Part shown: in pieces, positions 1-9,517 of the stretch | Layout: each line of letters begins with the position of its first letter | Position numbering within the stretch: the first letter of the stretch is position 1 | Source of the DNA: Pedobacter aquae | Lineage (GTDB): Bacteria > Bacteroidota > Bacteroidia > Sphingobacteriales > Sphingobacteriaceae | DNA length: 64,000 nucleotides | Assembly (NCBI RefSeq): GCF_008195825.1 | Contig: NZ_CP043329.1 | Span: 2,232,001 to 2,296,000, forward strand | Direction of reading: 5' to 3' | Notes under the pieces: model-generated | What the model was told of the DNA's origin: nothing | The model's input: the letters and a program-made list of their open reading frames with translations, nothing else | Databases searched by the model: none | Program-made: the position numbers and the translations under genes

Positions 1-627
1 GTCGACGTTTATATAACCCGGTACGGTAATAATTTCTGCTATACCTTTTGCTGCGGTAGTTAAAATATCATCAGCCTGGCCAAATGCAGAGCCTAATGTT
101 AGGTTACCAAATATCTCACGCAATCTATCATTAGAAATTACTAGGTAAGAATCAACATATTTTTTTAATTCTTCTAGTCCTTCTTCTGCTTGCATTCTTC
201 TACGTTTACCTTCAAAGGAGAAAGGTGTAGTAACTATAGCAACGGTTAATATATCTAGCTCTTTAGCCGCTTTCGCGATGATAGGACTAGCCCCGGTACC
301 TGTACCACCGCCCATTCCGGCAGTAATAAAAAGCATACGGGTATTAGCGCCAAGCATTTCTTTAACATCGTCTATATTTTCTATAGCCGAGTTTTTTCCA
401 ACTTCTGGAATAGAGCCTGCACCCATTCCTTCTGTTAAACTTGCCCCTAATTGTACTTTGTTAGGAATAGGACTGAGTTCTAAAGCCTGAGCATCGGTAT
501 TACATATGATGAAGTCTACACCAGTAATTCCTTGCCTGTACATATGGTTAACAGCGTTACCACCGCCACCACCAACACCAATAACTTTGATTATTGATGA
601 TTTTTCTTTTAACATTTCAAACTGCAT
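1..627 (-). CDS. ftsZ: Cell division protein FtsZ (N-terminal 209 residues; cut by window edge)
   Basis: FtsZ is the tubulin-like GTPase that polymerises into the cytoplasmic Z-ring and recruits the divisome. The frame is open from ATG at 627 to the first base of the window, so the C-terminal half and the FtsA-binding tail are missing. Visible are the glycine-rich GTP-binding loop near residues 17-26 (GVGGGGGNAV) and the tubulin signature GGGTGTG at residues 106-112. A second in-frame ATG (615) lies four codons in; the first was chosen because the family usually starts MQFEMLKEK, although the AAAGGA upstream is only about one base from it. It is the last gene of the dcw cluster, 126 bp after ftsA, and that gap holds a DnaA-box cluster. 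Confidence 0.97.
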   Translation of the reverse strand, partial: MQFEMLKEKSSIIKVIGVGGGGGNAVNHMYRQGITGVDFIICNTDAQALELSPIPNKVQLGASLTEGMGAGSIPEVGKNSAIENIDDVKEMLGANTRMLFITAGMGGGTGTGASPIIAKAAKELDILTVAIVTTPFSFEGKRRRMQAEEGLEELKKYVDSYLVISNDRLREIFGNLTLGSAFGQADDILTTAAKGIAEIITVPGYINVD

Positions 628-693
628 ATCCTTTATTATCAGCTTTTAAGCGTTTTGTAAAATTGAATTATTCCTACATGTAATATTAAAAAA

Positions 694-735
694 TATTCCA
701 CAACAGTTATCCACAAATGTTAATAGTGTGGAAAA
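694..735. promoter_or_regulatory. Cluster of three DnaA-box-like 9-mers between ftsA and ftsZ
   Basis: Three 9-mers lie within 42 bp: TATTCCACA (694-702), TTATCCACA (707-715, a perfect match to the strongest E. coli DnaA box) and, on the other strand, TTTTCCACA (727-735, read as TGTGGAAAA on plus). The consensus TTWTNCACA is established for DnaA. The proposed role, linking ftsZ transcription to DnaA activity, is inference; the site is directly upstream of ftsZ and outside any coding region. Confidence 0.5.
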
Positions 736-753
736 CTTCCTGATTGTTGAAAA

Positions 754-2109
754 TTATTTAAGAAAATCCTGATCGCTAATATCATCCTTAATAAATTTCT
801 TAGTCCCTTCAAGTAAAGAAGCAAATAAACCTCTGTTTTTCTTCGAGCTGCTTTCTGCAACAGAAGAAACAGGTGCAGAAGATGAAACTTTATAATCTTT
901 CTGCAATTCGCTTTCTACTTTCTCAATACCTTTTATCAACAAACCGATACCTGTTGCATACATTGGGCTTTTTAAATCCTCATAAATATTCTTAGGCAAT
1001 TCTTCATTCTTTGCCAAGTGCTCATTAGGGTAACCAATTCTGCAATCTAAACCTGTTACATATTCTACCAATTGCGATAAATGCTTTAACTGCGCACCAC
1101 CACCAGTTATTACAATTCCGCCTATTAATTTTTTCTCGTAACCTGATGATTTAATCTCATAATAAACATGGTCTATGATTTCTTCCATCCTAGCTTGTAT
1201 CACATAAGCTAAGTTTTTAACCGATATTTCTTTAGGCTCTCTTCCTCTCAATCCTGGAACACAAATAATCTCATTTTCTTTATTTTCTTCTGCTAATGCA
1301 GAACCAAATCTGGTTTTTAACAATTCGGCCTGATTGCGCATAACAGAGCACCCTTCTCTGATATCTTCAGTTACGCTATTTCCTCCGAAAGGAATAACTG
1401 CAGTATGTCTGATCAAGCCTTCATGGAAAATAGCCACATCAGTTGTACCACCACCAATATCAACCAAAACAACACCAGCTTCTTTTTCTTCTTCGCTCAA
1501 TACAGATTCTGCGGAAGCTAAAGGCTCTAATATTAAATCCTGAGTTTCTAAACCACCTTGCACCACACATTTCATGATATTTTTAATAGCCGTTACTTGC
1601 CCAGTAATGATATGAAAGTTTGCTTCTAAACGCACTCCAGCCATACCAACAGGGTCTTTTATACCCGGCTCATTATCTACCGTAAATTCTTGCGGTAATA
1701 CATGTATAATTTCCTCTCCTGGGTTCATCGCTAGTTTAAACATATCGTCTATTAACCTATCGATATCTTTTTTAGAGATTTCATTACTGAGGTCTTTTCT
1801 TGTTAAAATACCACGGTGCTGCAAGCTTTTGATGTGCTGCCCAGCAATACCAACATTAACAATTTTAATGTCAACATTAGATTGTGAACTGCCCTCTTCT
1901 ACTGCTTGGGTGATACCCTTAACGGTTTTTGCAATATTAGAAACCACGCCACGGGTAACTCCGGCAGATTCTGCCTTACCCAAGCCTAAAACTTCTATTT
2001 TACCGTGTTCGCTTCTTCTGCCCACGATAACACAAATTTTAGTGGTACCAATATCAAGACCTACTACAATGGGTGATACTTTGGATTGTTTAGTAATGCC
2101 TTTTTCCAT
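754..2109 (-). CDS. ftsA: Cell division protein FtsA
   Basis: FtsA is an actin-fold ATPase that anchors FtsZ filaments to the inner face of the cytoplasmic membrane and recruits later divisome proteins. The 451-residue product shows the phosphate-1 motif GLDIGTTK at residues 17-24, the phosphate-2 region VLVDIGGGTTDVAIF, and the adenosine-binding GGIVITGGGAQ. The C-terminal stretch NRGLFASLLEGTKKFI is basic and amphipathic, as expected for the membrane-targeting helix. The start at 2109 is two bases downstream of the ftsQ stop, so the two genes are almost certainly co-transcribed. Length is normal for the family. Confidence 0.97.
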   Translation of the reverse strand: MEKGITKQSKVSPIVVGLDIGTTKICVIVGRRSEHGKIEVLGLGKAESAGVTRGVVSNIAKTVKGITQAVEEGSSQSNVDIKIVNVGIAGQHIKSLQHRGILTRKDLSNEISKKDIDRLIDDMFKLAMNPGEEIIHVLPQEFTVDNEPGIKDPVGMAGVRLEANFHIITGQVTAIKNIMKCVVQGGLETQDLILEPLASAESVLSEEEKEAGVVLVDIGGGTTDVAIFHEGLIRHTAVIPFGGNSVTEDIREGCSVMRNQAELLKTRFGSALAEENKENEIICVPGLRGREPKEISVKNLAYVIQARMEEIIDHVYYEIKSSGYEKKLIGGIVITGGGAQLKHLSQLVEYVTGLDCRIGYPNEHLAKNEELPKNIYEDLKSPMYATGIGLLIKGIEKVESELQKDYKVSSSAPVSSVAESSSKKNRGLFASLLEGTKKFIKDDISDQDFLK

Positions 2110-2111
2110 GT

Positions 2112-2990
2112 CTATAATGTATTTTGTATTGAATCTTTTGCTATTTCTTTTATTTCTTCTTTGCGTAAGCTATCTCTTAACTGTTGCTGTTCAAACTGAG
2201 TTCTTAAGATGGTAGAATCGCTTTTTTGGCAAACTATTTGGCCTTTAAATTTTAAACTTACTGATGAGTAAGTATCCCAACCTACGTAAGGGATGGCCTT
2301 TTTATAGAAAACCAATAATCTCTTAAATTTATCTTCAATATCATTTCCATCTCCGAAAATGATTTTTTGCTTACCCACTCTAGGAACCAGCTCTATTTCT
2401 TTTTTATCATTTACATAAAGCTGTACAAATTGCTCGTTCCATAAAGAATCCTTTGCAATATGTACGGCCACTTTAAATAGGTCTTTAGCCAAGGTAGTTC
2501 TTAGGGTATCAATTTTACCGCTAAAGCCTTCTAATATCATTCCGTTTGCAACTAATACTCTAGCCGTAAAATGCTCTGATAATGGGATTTTCAATCCGTT
2601 TTGATCTATATAATAATCTTGACCAGCGATGTTTAACATCCTTAAAATTGGTACTCGCTGCCTAATATTTGCATGGATAACCCCATTCATATCGGCAAAA
2701 ACATTGGCGTATTCTATAAAAGGATTGGCTTGTAACCTATCCTCTAAGCTTTGTAAATCGATATTATCTAACCTTCTACCCACCAATAAACCATTTTTTG
2801 AAACCAGTATCTCATCAACCTCAGCTCTTTCTATAAAATATTGATTGCCAGGTAAGATTACTTTTACCTCCCTGCAAACTGTTTCTACCTTTTTAGTTTC
2901 GATAAAACTCATCAGCACCACTAAACCGCTCAGACTTACTAGCCAGAGAAATATAGCACCTACCAATTTCCATTTTATCTTTTTAAGCAT
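2112..2990 (-). CDS. ftsQ: Cell division protein FtsQ/DivIB
   Basis: FtsQ is a bitopic membrane protein that bridges early and late divisome components through its periplasmic POTRA and beta domains. The 292-residue product has a short basic cytoplasmic tail (MLKKIKWK), one membrane segment at about residues 10-28, then a periplasmic region with the POTRA-like pattern of paired hydrophobic strands followed by an FtsQ beta domain (QDYYIDQNGLKIPL). Sequence conservation is low in this family, so the call rests on topology and position between murC and ftsA. Its start overlaps the end of murC by 8 bp. Confidence 0.9.
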   Translation of the reverse strand: MLKKIKWKLVGAIFLWLVSLSGLVVLMSFIETKKVETVCREVKVILPGNQYFIERAEVDEILVSKNGLLVGRRLDNIDLQSLEDRLQANPFIEYANVFADMNGVIHANIRQRVPILRMLNIAGQDYYIDQNGLKIPLSEHFTARVLVANGMILEGFSGKIDTLRTTLAKDLFKVAVHIAKDSLWNEQFVQLYVNDKKEIELVPRVGKQKIIFGDGNDIEDKFKRLLVFYKKAIPYVGWDTYSSVSLKFKGQIVCQKSDSTILRTQFEQQQLRDSLRKEEIKEIAKDSIQNTL

Positions 2991-4341
2991 TTGTAAATAA
3001 AGTATGTAAAGGTTTAACCAATGTATCTATATCGCCAGCGCCAACAGTTACCAATAACTCGGGATTTAAACTTCTAAGCAATTGCAAAGCTTGCTCTTTA
3101 GAGCATCTGATAACTTTATCTGAATTTATTTTTTGAGCTAAGAAATCACTATCAACACCCGGTATAGGCAATTCTCTTGCCGGATAAATATCTAAAAGCA
3201 GCAATTCATCCGCGGTAGCCAAAACTTCTGCAAAACCGTCTGCGAAATCTCTGGTTCTGGTAAATAAATGAGGCTGAAAAACAACTGTCAGCTTTTTATC
3301 TGGATATAAGGTTCTTACAGCTTTGAAACAAGCTCTTAACTCTTCTGGGTGATGCGCATAATCATCTATATAAATTCTTTTAGGCTGTTTGATGATATAC
3401 TCGAAACGTCTTTTTACACCTTTAAAACTGGCTAAGCCTGCTCTTATATCTTCTATGGATATCCCCATTAAAAGGGCAACTTGTATAGCTGCCACTGCAT
3501 TTTCTATATTGTGCTGCCCAGCCAATCCCAATACCAGATTCGGCATTTCTAACTCTTGATTTTTGAAATCAAATTTAAACTCACCAGCTTCAACCCTTAT
3601 ATTTTGTGCGTAAGCATCAGCTTGGGTGGTTAAACCATAAGTAGAAGTTCCTGCTAGTGGCAAGCCTTTACGAACAAATAATTTACCATCGGTTTTTACT
3701 TGCCCGGCAAATAGTTTGAAAGAGTCTATCAGATGACTTTCATCACCGTAAATATCAAGATGGTCTGCATCCATAGAGGTTACTACGGCAACATCAGGAT
3801 GTAGGGTTAAGAAAGATCTGTCATACTCATCGGCCTCAACCACCATCACATTATTTTTACCGATGATGATATTGGTATCATAATTAGAGCTGATACCTCC
3901 TAAAAATGCAGAGCAGTCATTCCCACCATTTAACAATAAATGTGTTATTAAGGTACTGGTTGTTGTTTTACCATGTGTACCTGCCACTGCAATGGTGTAC
4001 ATACCAGCAGACAGGATACCTAAAACTTGCGAACGTTTATAAAGTGTAAAACCTTTTCTTTTGAAGAAGTTTAACACCACACTATCCTGCGGAATTGCCG
4101 GTGTATAAATAATTAAAGTTGAAGAAGAAAGCTCATGAAAATTCATTGGAATATTTTCTTCCAAATCTTCATAACGTACTGGGATACCTTCATCAGCAAG
4201 GCTTAAGGTAAGCGGGGTAGCTGTTTTATCATAGCCACATACCACACAGCCTCTTTTATGGAAATAACGGGCAAGACCACTCATGCCAATACCGCCAATT
4301 CCGATAAGGTAAACCCTTTGTATGTCTTCTAATTTTATCAT
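2983..4341 (-). CDS. murC: UDP-N-acetylmuramate--L-alanine ligase
   Basis: MurC adds L-alanine to UDP-MurNAc in the cytoplasm, the first ATP-dependent step of peptide-stem synthesis. The protein has an N-terminal Rossmann-like UDP-binding motif (GIGGIGMSGLA), the Mur ligase ATP loop GTHGKTTT, and the central and C-terminal Mur ligase domains. A longer frame begins at 4353, but ATG 4341 was chosen because it lies one base after the murG stop (4343-4345) and gives the conserved start MIKLEDI; the product is then 452 residues, normal for MurC. Confidence 0.97.
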   Translation of the reverse strand: MIKLEDIQRVYLIGIGGIGMSGLARYFHKRGCVVCGYDKTATPLTLSLADEGIPVRYEDLEENIPMNFHELSSSTLIIYTPAIPQDSVVLNFFKRKGFTLYKRSQVLGILSAGMYTIAVAGTHGKTTTSTLITHLLLNGGNDCSAFLGGISSNYDTNIIIGKNNVMVVEADEYDRSFLTLHPDVAVVTSMDADHLDIYGDESHLIDSFKLFAGQVKTDGKLFVRKGLPLAGTSTYGLTTQADAYAQNIRVEAGEFKFDFKNQELEMPNLVLGLAGQHNIENAVAAIQVALLMGISIEDIRAGLASFKGVKRRFEYIIKQPKRIYIDDYAHHPEELRACFKAVRTLYPDKKLTVVFQPHLFTRTRDFADGFAEVLATADELLLLDIYPARELPIPGVDSDFLAQKINSDKVIRCSKEQALQLLRSLNPELLVTVGAGDIDTLVKPLHTLFTNA

Positions 4342-4342
4342 G

Positions 4343-5443
4343 CTATAATGCAATATTTAATACTTCTTTTGCAATAGTTTCATCTGCCAATGGCAAAGCC
4401 AACTCAGCAATATTTGAAGATAAACGCTTCATCTTAGCTTCATCTTTTAACAATTTTAAAGTTTGCTCTACCAAATCAGATTCGGCATGTTTATCATCAA
4501 TTAAAACGGCCGCATCCTTATTTACTAAAGCCATGGCATTTTTAGTTTGATGGTCTTCTGCAACGTTTGGCGATGGCACCAAAATCACTGGTTTTTGCAC
4601 CAAACATAACTCTGCAATGGTTCCTGCTCCGGCTCTTGAGATAATCACATCTGCCATTGCGAAAGCTAAATCCATACGATTTAGAAATTCAAAAATCCTT
4701 ATTCCGTTGTCTTTAGGCTGGTTACCATAACTATCTATAATCCCTCGGTAGTAATATTTACCTGTTTGCCAAATCAGTTGTATATCTTGGCTTTGTAATA
4801 AAGCCAAACCAGCCATCATACTTTTGTTTAAAGTGCCAGCACCTAAACTTCCACCTACTACTAAAACTGTTTTTTTGGTTTCGTCTAATTCAAAAAATGC
4901 TGCCGCCTCTTTTCTTTTGCCTACAATTTGAACCGATTCTTTTCTTACCGGATTACCCGTTTTAATGATACGCTCTGCAGGAAAAAATGTATCCATAGCA
5001 TCAAAAGCAACACATATTTTTTCTGCTTTTTTTCCCAATAATTTGTTGGTAATACCTGCATAAGAGTTTTGCTCTTGAATGAGATAAGGAATTTTCTTTA
5101 TGGATGCTGCATACAACAAAGGACCAGATGCATAACCGCCAACCCCTACTACTGCATGAGGTTTAAAATCTTTTATAATTTGTAGAGACTTTCTTATGCT
5201 ACCTAATAATTTAAAGGGCAATAACAGGTTCTTAGCCAAATTACTTCTTTGAAAACCCTGAATATCTAAACCTATAATACGATAACCAGCAGCCGGAACT
5301 TTTTCCATTTCCATTCTTCCTGCTGCACCTACAAATAATATTTCTGTGTCTGGCTGTAAAGCTATCAAAGCATTGGCTATAGCAATAGCAGGGAAGATAT
5401 GTCCTCCTGTTCCGCCTCCACTGATGATGATTCTTTTTGCCAT
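4343..5443 (-). CDS. murG: UDP-GlcNAc:lipid I N-acetylglucosaminyltransferase
   Basis: MurG is a GT-B glycosyltransferase at the inner face of the membrane that turns lipid I into lipid II. From ATG 5443 the product is 366 residues and begins MAKRIIISGGGTGGHIFPA, with the GGGTGGH loop that binds the diphosphate of the lipid substrate. The C-terminal domain contains ISRAGAGTIAEL, the UDP-GlcNAc-binding region. The frame extends upstream to 5485, but those 14 codons translate a word-like intergenic repeat and are not conserved in character, so the internal ATG is the likely start. Confidence 0.96.
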   Translation of the reverse strand: MAKRIIISGGGTGGHIFPAIAIANALIALQPDTEILFVGAAGRMEMEKVPAAGYRIIGLDIQGFQRSNLAKNLLLPFKLLGSIRKSLQIIKDFKPHAVVGVGGYASGPLLYAASIKKIPYLIQEQNSYAGITNKLLGKKAEKICVAFDAMDTFFPAERIIKTGNPVRKESVQIVGKRKEAAAFFELDETKKTVLVVGGSLGAGTLNKSMMAGLALLQSQDIQLIWQTGKYYYRGIIDSYGNQPKDNGIRIFEFLNRMDLAFAMADVIISRAGAGTIAELCLVQKPVILVPSPNVAEDHQTKNAMALVNKDAAVLIDDKHAESDLVEQTLKLLKDEAKMKRLSSNIAELALPLADETIAKEVLNIAL

Positions 5444-5619
5444 ATTTTTAGTATTGAGTAGATAGTATTGAGTATTGAGACTCATCTGCTATCTGGCTAT
5501 TTTATTTTTTGATTTAGTGATTTTTGATTGATTACTATCAGCTCTACTAAATTTATTTTGATTTAGTGATTTAAATAATATCAATCTCCCATTCAATCCA
5601 TCTATCATTCACTAAATAT
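5444..5619. repeat. Word-repeat spacer between ftsW and murG
   Basis: This 176-bp spacer is the widest gap inside the otherwise tightly packed dcw cluster. Read on the minus strand it contains two copies of AAATCACTAAATCAAAA, an inverted ATTTAGTGA near the ftsW end, and repeated CTCAATACT words ending in CTACTCAATACTAAAA just before the murG ATG. The same 16-mer precedes atpC (45695-45710). No terminator with a T-run is visible, so transcription probably continues through it. Confidence 0.7.
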
Positions 5620-6801
5620 TTACCCCATCGCAGGTATCTCTCCTACAATAACTTTTTCTTCTTTATTGGTTGCTTTTAAATCCGCTTTATATTCTTCAAC
5701 ATCTTTACTAACCGATAATATAATACCAAATGCTACACTTGTAAATAAAATAGACGTACCACCCATACTAACCAGCGGCAAAGGTACACCCGTAACCGGG
5801 AATAAATTTACCGCCACGGCCATGTTTGCTAATGCCTGTATAGTTAAACTAAAACCTAAACCAGCAGCTAATAAAGCCCCAAAAGCTTTAGGGGCTTGGG
5901 TTACTATCTTGATAATCCTAAACATGAGTAATAAGTATAGGGCTACCACCACAATACCACCAACCATACCGTATTCTTCTATAATGATGGCAAAAATAAA
6001 ATCTGAATAAGGGTGAGGCAAGAAATTTCTTTGTGTGCTATTACCCGGTCCTTTACCTAAAACACCTCCGCTAGCAACTGCTATTTTTGCTTGGTCTTGC
6101 TGGAAAGTTTTATCAGAATGCTGCATTTCTGGATGCATGTAAGCATTTATCCTTGATTTATAGGTCTCTCTACGCGGGCCAAAAAACACTAAAGCTAATA
6201 ATAGCGACAAGCCTCCTACACAAACAACGGCAATCTGTTTAAAGCTAATTCTGCCAATTAACAAGATTAATATACTAACACCAAACAGCATTAATGCTGT
6301 TGATAAATTTGCTAAACCTATTAATATAAAAACCAAACAAACAGAACCCATAATAGGGATAAAAGCTTTCTTTACATCCTTAATATTCTCTTGCTTTTTG
6401 GTTAAGGTTCTCGCTAAAAAAGTAATAAGTGCCAACTTAGCTAAATCTGATGTTTGAAAGGTTAAACCTGTACCTGGTATAGCTATCCATCTACTTGCAT
6501 CATTCATGGTGCTACCAAAAAGTAGCGTATAAAGCAAAAGTGGGATGGTAATAATCATTAAAATTTTTGATATCCCGCCGTAATACCTGTAATTAAGTAA
6601 GTGGGCAAAATATATCAAAACAAAACCTATGATGATAAATAACAAATGTTTAAACATTAAAGATTCTGAACCTACACCACGCTTGTATGCCAAGGTACCT
6701 GTAGCACTGTAAACAGCTAACACAGAAAGTAACGATAGCAGGATGATGATTAGCCAAATCCATCTATCGCCACGGGTATGATTTAGAATATCTTTAATCA
6801 T
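5620..6801 (-). CDS. ftsW: SEDS-family peptidoglycan glycosyltransferase FtsW
   Basis: FtsW is a polytopic membrane enzyme that polymerises lipid II at the septum together with its partner FtsI. The 393-residue product has about ten hydrophobic segments, and the conserved SEDS features LSTALMLFGVSILIL, GGVLGKGPGNSTQ, EEYGMVGG and the C-terminal FPVTGVPLPLVSMGGTS. Its cognate transpeptidase ftsI is in the same cluster. It starts 11 bp after the murD stop and is followed by the word-repeat spacer. Confidence 0.95.
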   Translation of the reverse strand: MIKDILNHTRGDRWIWLIIILLSLLSVLAVYSATGTLAYKRGVGSESLMFKHLLFIIIGFVLIYFAHLLNYRYYGGISKILMIITIPLLLYTLLFGSTMNDASRWIAIPGTGLTFQTSDLAKLALITFLARTLTKKQENIKDVKKAFIPIMGSVCLVFILIGLANLSTALMLFGVSILILLIGRISFKQIAVVCVGGLSLLLALVFFGPRRETYKSRINAYMHPEMQHSDKTFQQDQAKIAVASGGVLGKGPGNSTQRNFLPHPYSDFIFAIIIEEYGMVGGIVVVALYLLLMFRIIKIVTQAPKAFGALLAAGLGFSLTIQALANMAVAVNLFPVTGVPLPLVSMGGTSILFTSVAFGIILSVSKDVEEYKADLKATNKEEKVIVGEIPAMG

Positions 6802-6812
6802 GTTTATGGATA

Positions 6813-8206
6813 TTAAAGTTCTCTTACAGCTGCTTTAAATTGATTACCTCTGTCTTCGTAATTTTTAAATAAATCAAAACTTGCACAAGCAGGAGACAGT
6901 AAAACGGTGCTTCCTTTTTTAGCTAAGTGATAGGCTACTTCTACAGCTTCACTTGCAGAAAAAGTATTTACGATAACTTCTACATCGTCTTCAAAAGCAT
7001 CATGTATAGCTTTATTGTCTTTACCCAAGCAAACTATAGCCTTAACTTTTTGCTTAACCAAGTCTTTAATCATGCTATAATCATTTCCTTTATCTACGCC
7101 ACCCATAATTAATACCACATCGGTATTAACGCTTTCTAGTGCATACCAGGTAGAATTTACGTTGGTAGCTTTAGAATCGTTGATAAAAGTGATACCTGAA
7201 ATTTTGGCAACATGCTCCAGACGGTGTTCAATATTTTTAAAGTCACTCATGCTTTCTCTGATGGTTGCATTTCTAAGATCTAAAATCTTAGCTGCTATAC
7301 CAGAAGCCATAGAGTTGTAAACATTGTGACTGCCTTGCAGTGCTAAATCTGATAATGACATAGTTAATTTATCTGAATGGTTTAGATTAAATGTGATGGT
7401 TTGCGCTAAAGCATAAGCGCCATTGGTAACTTCCTTTTTGATAGAAAATGGATGTATTTGAGCTTTAATAGCAAAATCTGCAATTACAGCTTCTGTTTCT
7501 GAATCATCGGCGCAGTAGATAAAATGATCTTCTTGCTTTTGATTTTGAGCAATCCTAAATTTAGAGTTCACATAATTGCGCATCTCATAATTATATCTAT
7601 CTAAATGGTCTGGTGTGATGTTTAGTAAAATAGCTATATCAGCTTTAAACTGATACATATTATCCAGCATGAAACTGCTAATTTCTAATACGTAATAATC
7701 AAAGTTTTCCTGAGCAACCTGCTTAGCAAAACTTTTCCCAATATTACCTGCTAAACCAACATTTAAACCTGCTTTCTTTAAAATATGGTAAGTTAAAAGC
7801 GTGGTGGTAGTTTTACCATTAGAACCGGTTATACAAATGGTTTTAGCTTTGGTATATCTACCAGCAAATTCTATTTCTGATAGAATGGAAATATTTTTTC
7901 TATTAATTTCTTGATTATTGGAGCCTTATCAGGGATACCTGGGCTTTTTACAACCTCGCTAGCATTTAAAATTAAATCTTCAGTATGCTGATTTTCCTCA
8001 AAAGGGATATTAAAAGCAGTAAGTTCTGCTTTGTAATGGTCTGCAATAGCACCAAAATCAGAAACAAAAACATCAAAACCATGCTTCTGAGCTAGAATAG
8101 CAGCACCAACGCCACTTTCGCCAGCCCCAAGAACAACAAGTCTCTTCGTATTGGAAGAAGTAGTATTTTGTTCTAACGGATTCATATCTTGATGTTTATT
8201 ACTCAT
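6813..8206 (-). CDS. murD: UDP-N-acetylmuramoylalanine--D-glutamate ligase, interrupted by a -1 frameshift
   Basis: MurD adds D-glutamate to UDP-MurNAc-L-Ala. The frame from ATG 8206 gives the N-terminal Rossmann motif VVLGAGESGVGAA, then runs into a stop after 111 residues at 7871. The other frame carries the rest, including ITGSNGKTTTT, NITPDHLDRYNYEM, FINDSKATNVNS and the C-terminal SPACASFDLFKNYEDRG. The join is at the A6 run on the minus strand (7894-7899): with seven As the sequence reads ...LIEKNISILSEIEFAGRY... and the protein is 464 residues, the expected length. No other damage is seen. murD is essential in this single cluster, so a homopolymer sequencing error or slippage is more likely than a dead gene. 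Confidence 0.9.
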
Positions 8207-8233
8207 TTAATTTTTACTCTTTGTTTTCTTCTT

Positions 8234-9517
8234 CTATCTCAATTTCAAGGTTACTATAGTTATAATAGCTAGTAGTATCCCAATAATCCAAAAGCGGGTA
8301 ACAATTTTTGCTTCGTGATAACCCTTTTTCTGAAAGTGATGGTGTAATGGCGACATTAAGAAGATTCTTCTGCCCTCGCCATATTTTTTCTTGGTGTATT
8401 TAAACCAAGATACCTGCATTATAACCGATAGATTTTCTATCAAGAAAACACCACAAAGTATAGGGATAAGCAATTCTTTACGTATCATGATAGCTAAAAC
8501 TGCTATGATACCTCCAATGGTTAAGCTTCCTGTATCGCCCATAAAAACCTGAGCCGGAAAGGTGTTGTACCACAGAAAACCTACACAAGCACCTACAAAA
8601 GCCGCTGCAAAAATTACCAGTTCGCCAGAATTTGGGATGTATAAAATCTTTAGATAATCGGCAATAATCATATTACCAGAAACATAGGCCAGCAAAGCCA
8701 AAGTAATTCCAATGATTGCTGATGTTCCGGTAGCTAAACCGTCTATCCCATCGGTAATATTAGCACCGTTAGAAACTGCCGTAATGATGACGATAACAAA
8801 TATCAAAAACACTGGAAAAGCATATTTCTCATAGCCATCGCCCATAAACTTTAAGACTTTGGCGTAATCAAACTCATTATTTTTATAGAAAGGGATATTG
8901 GTGATGGTAGATTTTACATCATTTGCATAATGTACACCTGTTGATTTTTCTACCTTAATAAGCTTTTTACCATCCTTATTATAAACTTCTTCTGTTTGTG
9001 AGGCAGCACTTCCGGCTGGTAAAGCGCCTGTAACAGTTTGTCTAACTAAAATACCGGGATGGAAATACATGGTGCAACCCACAATGATAGCTAAACCAAC
9101 TTGCCCAACTATTTTAAACCTACCCGCTAAACCTTCTTTATTTTTCTTAAATACCTTAATATAATCATCTAGAAAGCCTATCGCTCCCATCCAAATGGTG
9201 GTTACAATCATTAAAATGATGTATATATTTTCTAGCTTGGCAAACAACAGGGTTGGGATTAATACCCCAGCAATAATGATTAAGCCACCCATAGTAGGTG
9301 TACCTTGCTTTTGTATTTGGCCGTCTAAACCTAAATTTCTTACGGTTTCGCCAACTTGCTTTTGTCTTAAATACTTAATCAGTCTACTGCCATAAACAGT
9401 TGTGATAATTAAGGATAAGATGATGGCCATACTTGCCCTAAAAGAGATAAACTGAAATACACCTGCTCCGGGGAAATCAAATTGTTTATCTAAAAAGTTA
9501 AAAAGGTAGTATAACAT
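8234..9517 (-). CDS. mraY: Phospho-N-acetylmuramoyl-pentapeptide transferase
   Basis: MraY transfers phospho-MurNAc-pentapeptide to undecaprenyl phosphate, making lipid I in the cytoplasmic membrane. The 427-residue polytopic protein contains TPTMGGL, the FLDDYIKV aspartates, [12 protein letters not shown] and the HHHFQKKG motif. At about 427 residues it is longer than the E. coli enzyme (about 360). The extra is a hydrophilic insert at roughly residues 160-225 ([13 protein letters not shown]...), which from my knowledge is usual in Bacteroidota MraY. Its start overlaps the murE stop as TAATG, which suggests translational coupling. Confidence 0.97.
   Translation of the reverse strand: MLYYLFNFLDKQFDFPGAGVFQFISFRASMAIILSLIITTVYGSRLIKYLRQKQVGETVRNLGLDGQIQKQGTPTMGGLIIIAGVLIPTLLFAKLENIYIILMIVTTIWMGAIGFLDDYIKVFKKNKEGLAGRFKIVGQVGLAIIVGCTMYFHPGILVRQTVTGALPAGSAASQTEEVYNKDGKKLIKVEKSTGVHYANDVKSTITNIPFYKNNEFDYAKVLKFMGDGYEKYAFPVFLIFVIVIITAVSNGANITDGIDGLATGTSAIIGITLALLAYVSGNMIIADYLKILYIPNSGELVIFAAAFVGACVGFLWYNTFPAQVFMGDTGSLTIGGIIAVLAIMIRKELLIPILCGVFLIENLSVIMQVSWFKYTKKKYGEGRRIFLMSPLHHHFQKKGYHEAKIVTRFWIIGILLAIITIVTLKLR

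Noticed and set aside
6813-8206. murD as a true pseudogene
   Set aside because: A single-base A-tract indel with all motifs intact in an essential gene of a complete cluster does not look like decay.
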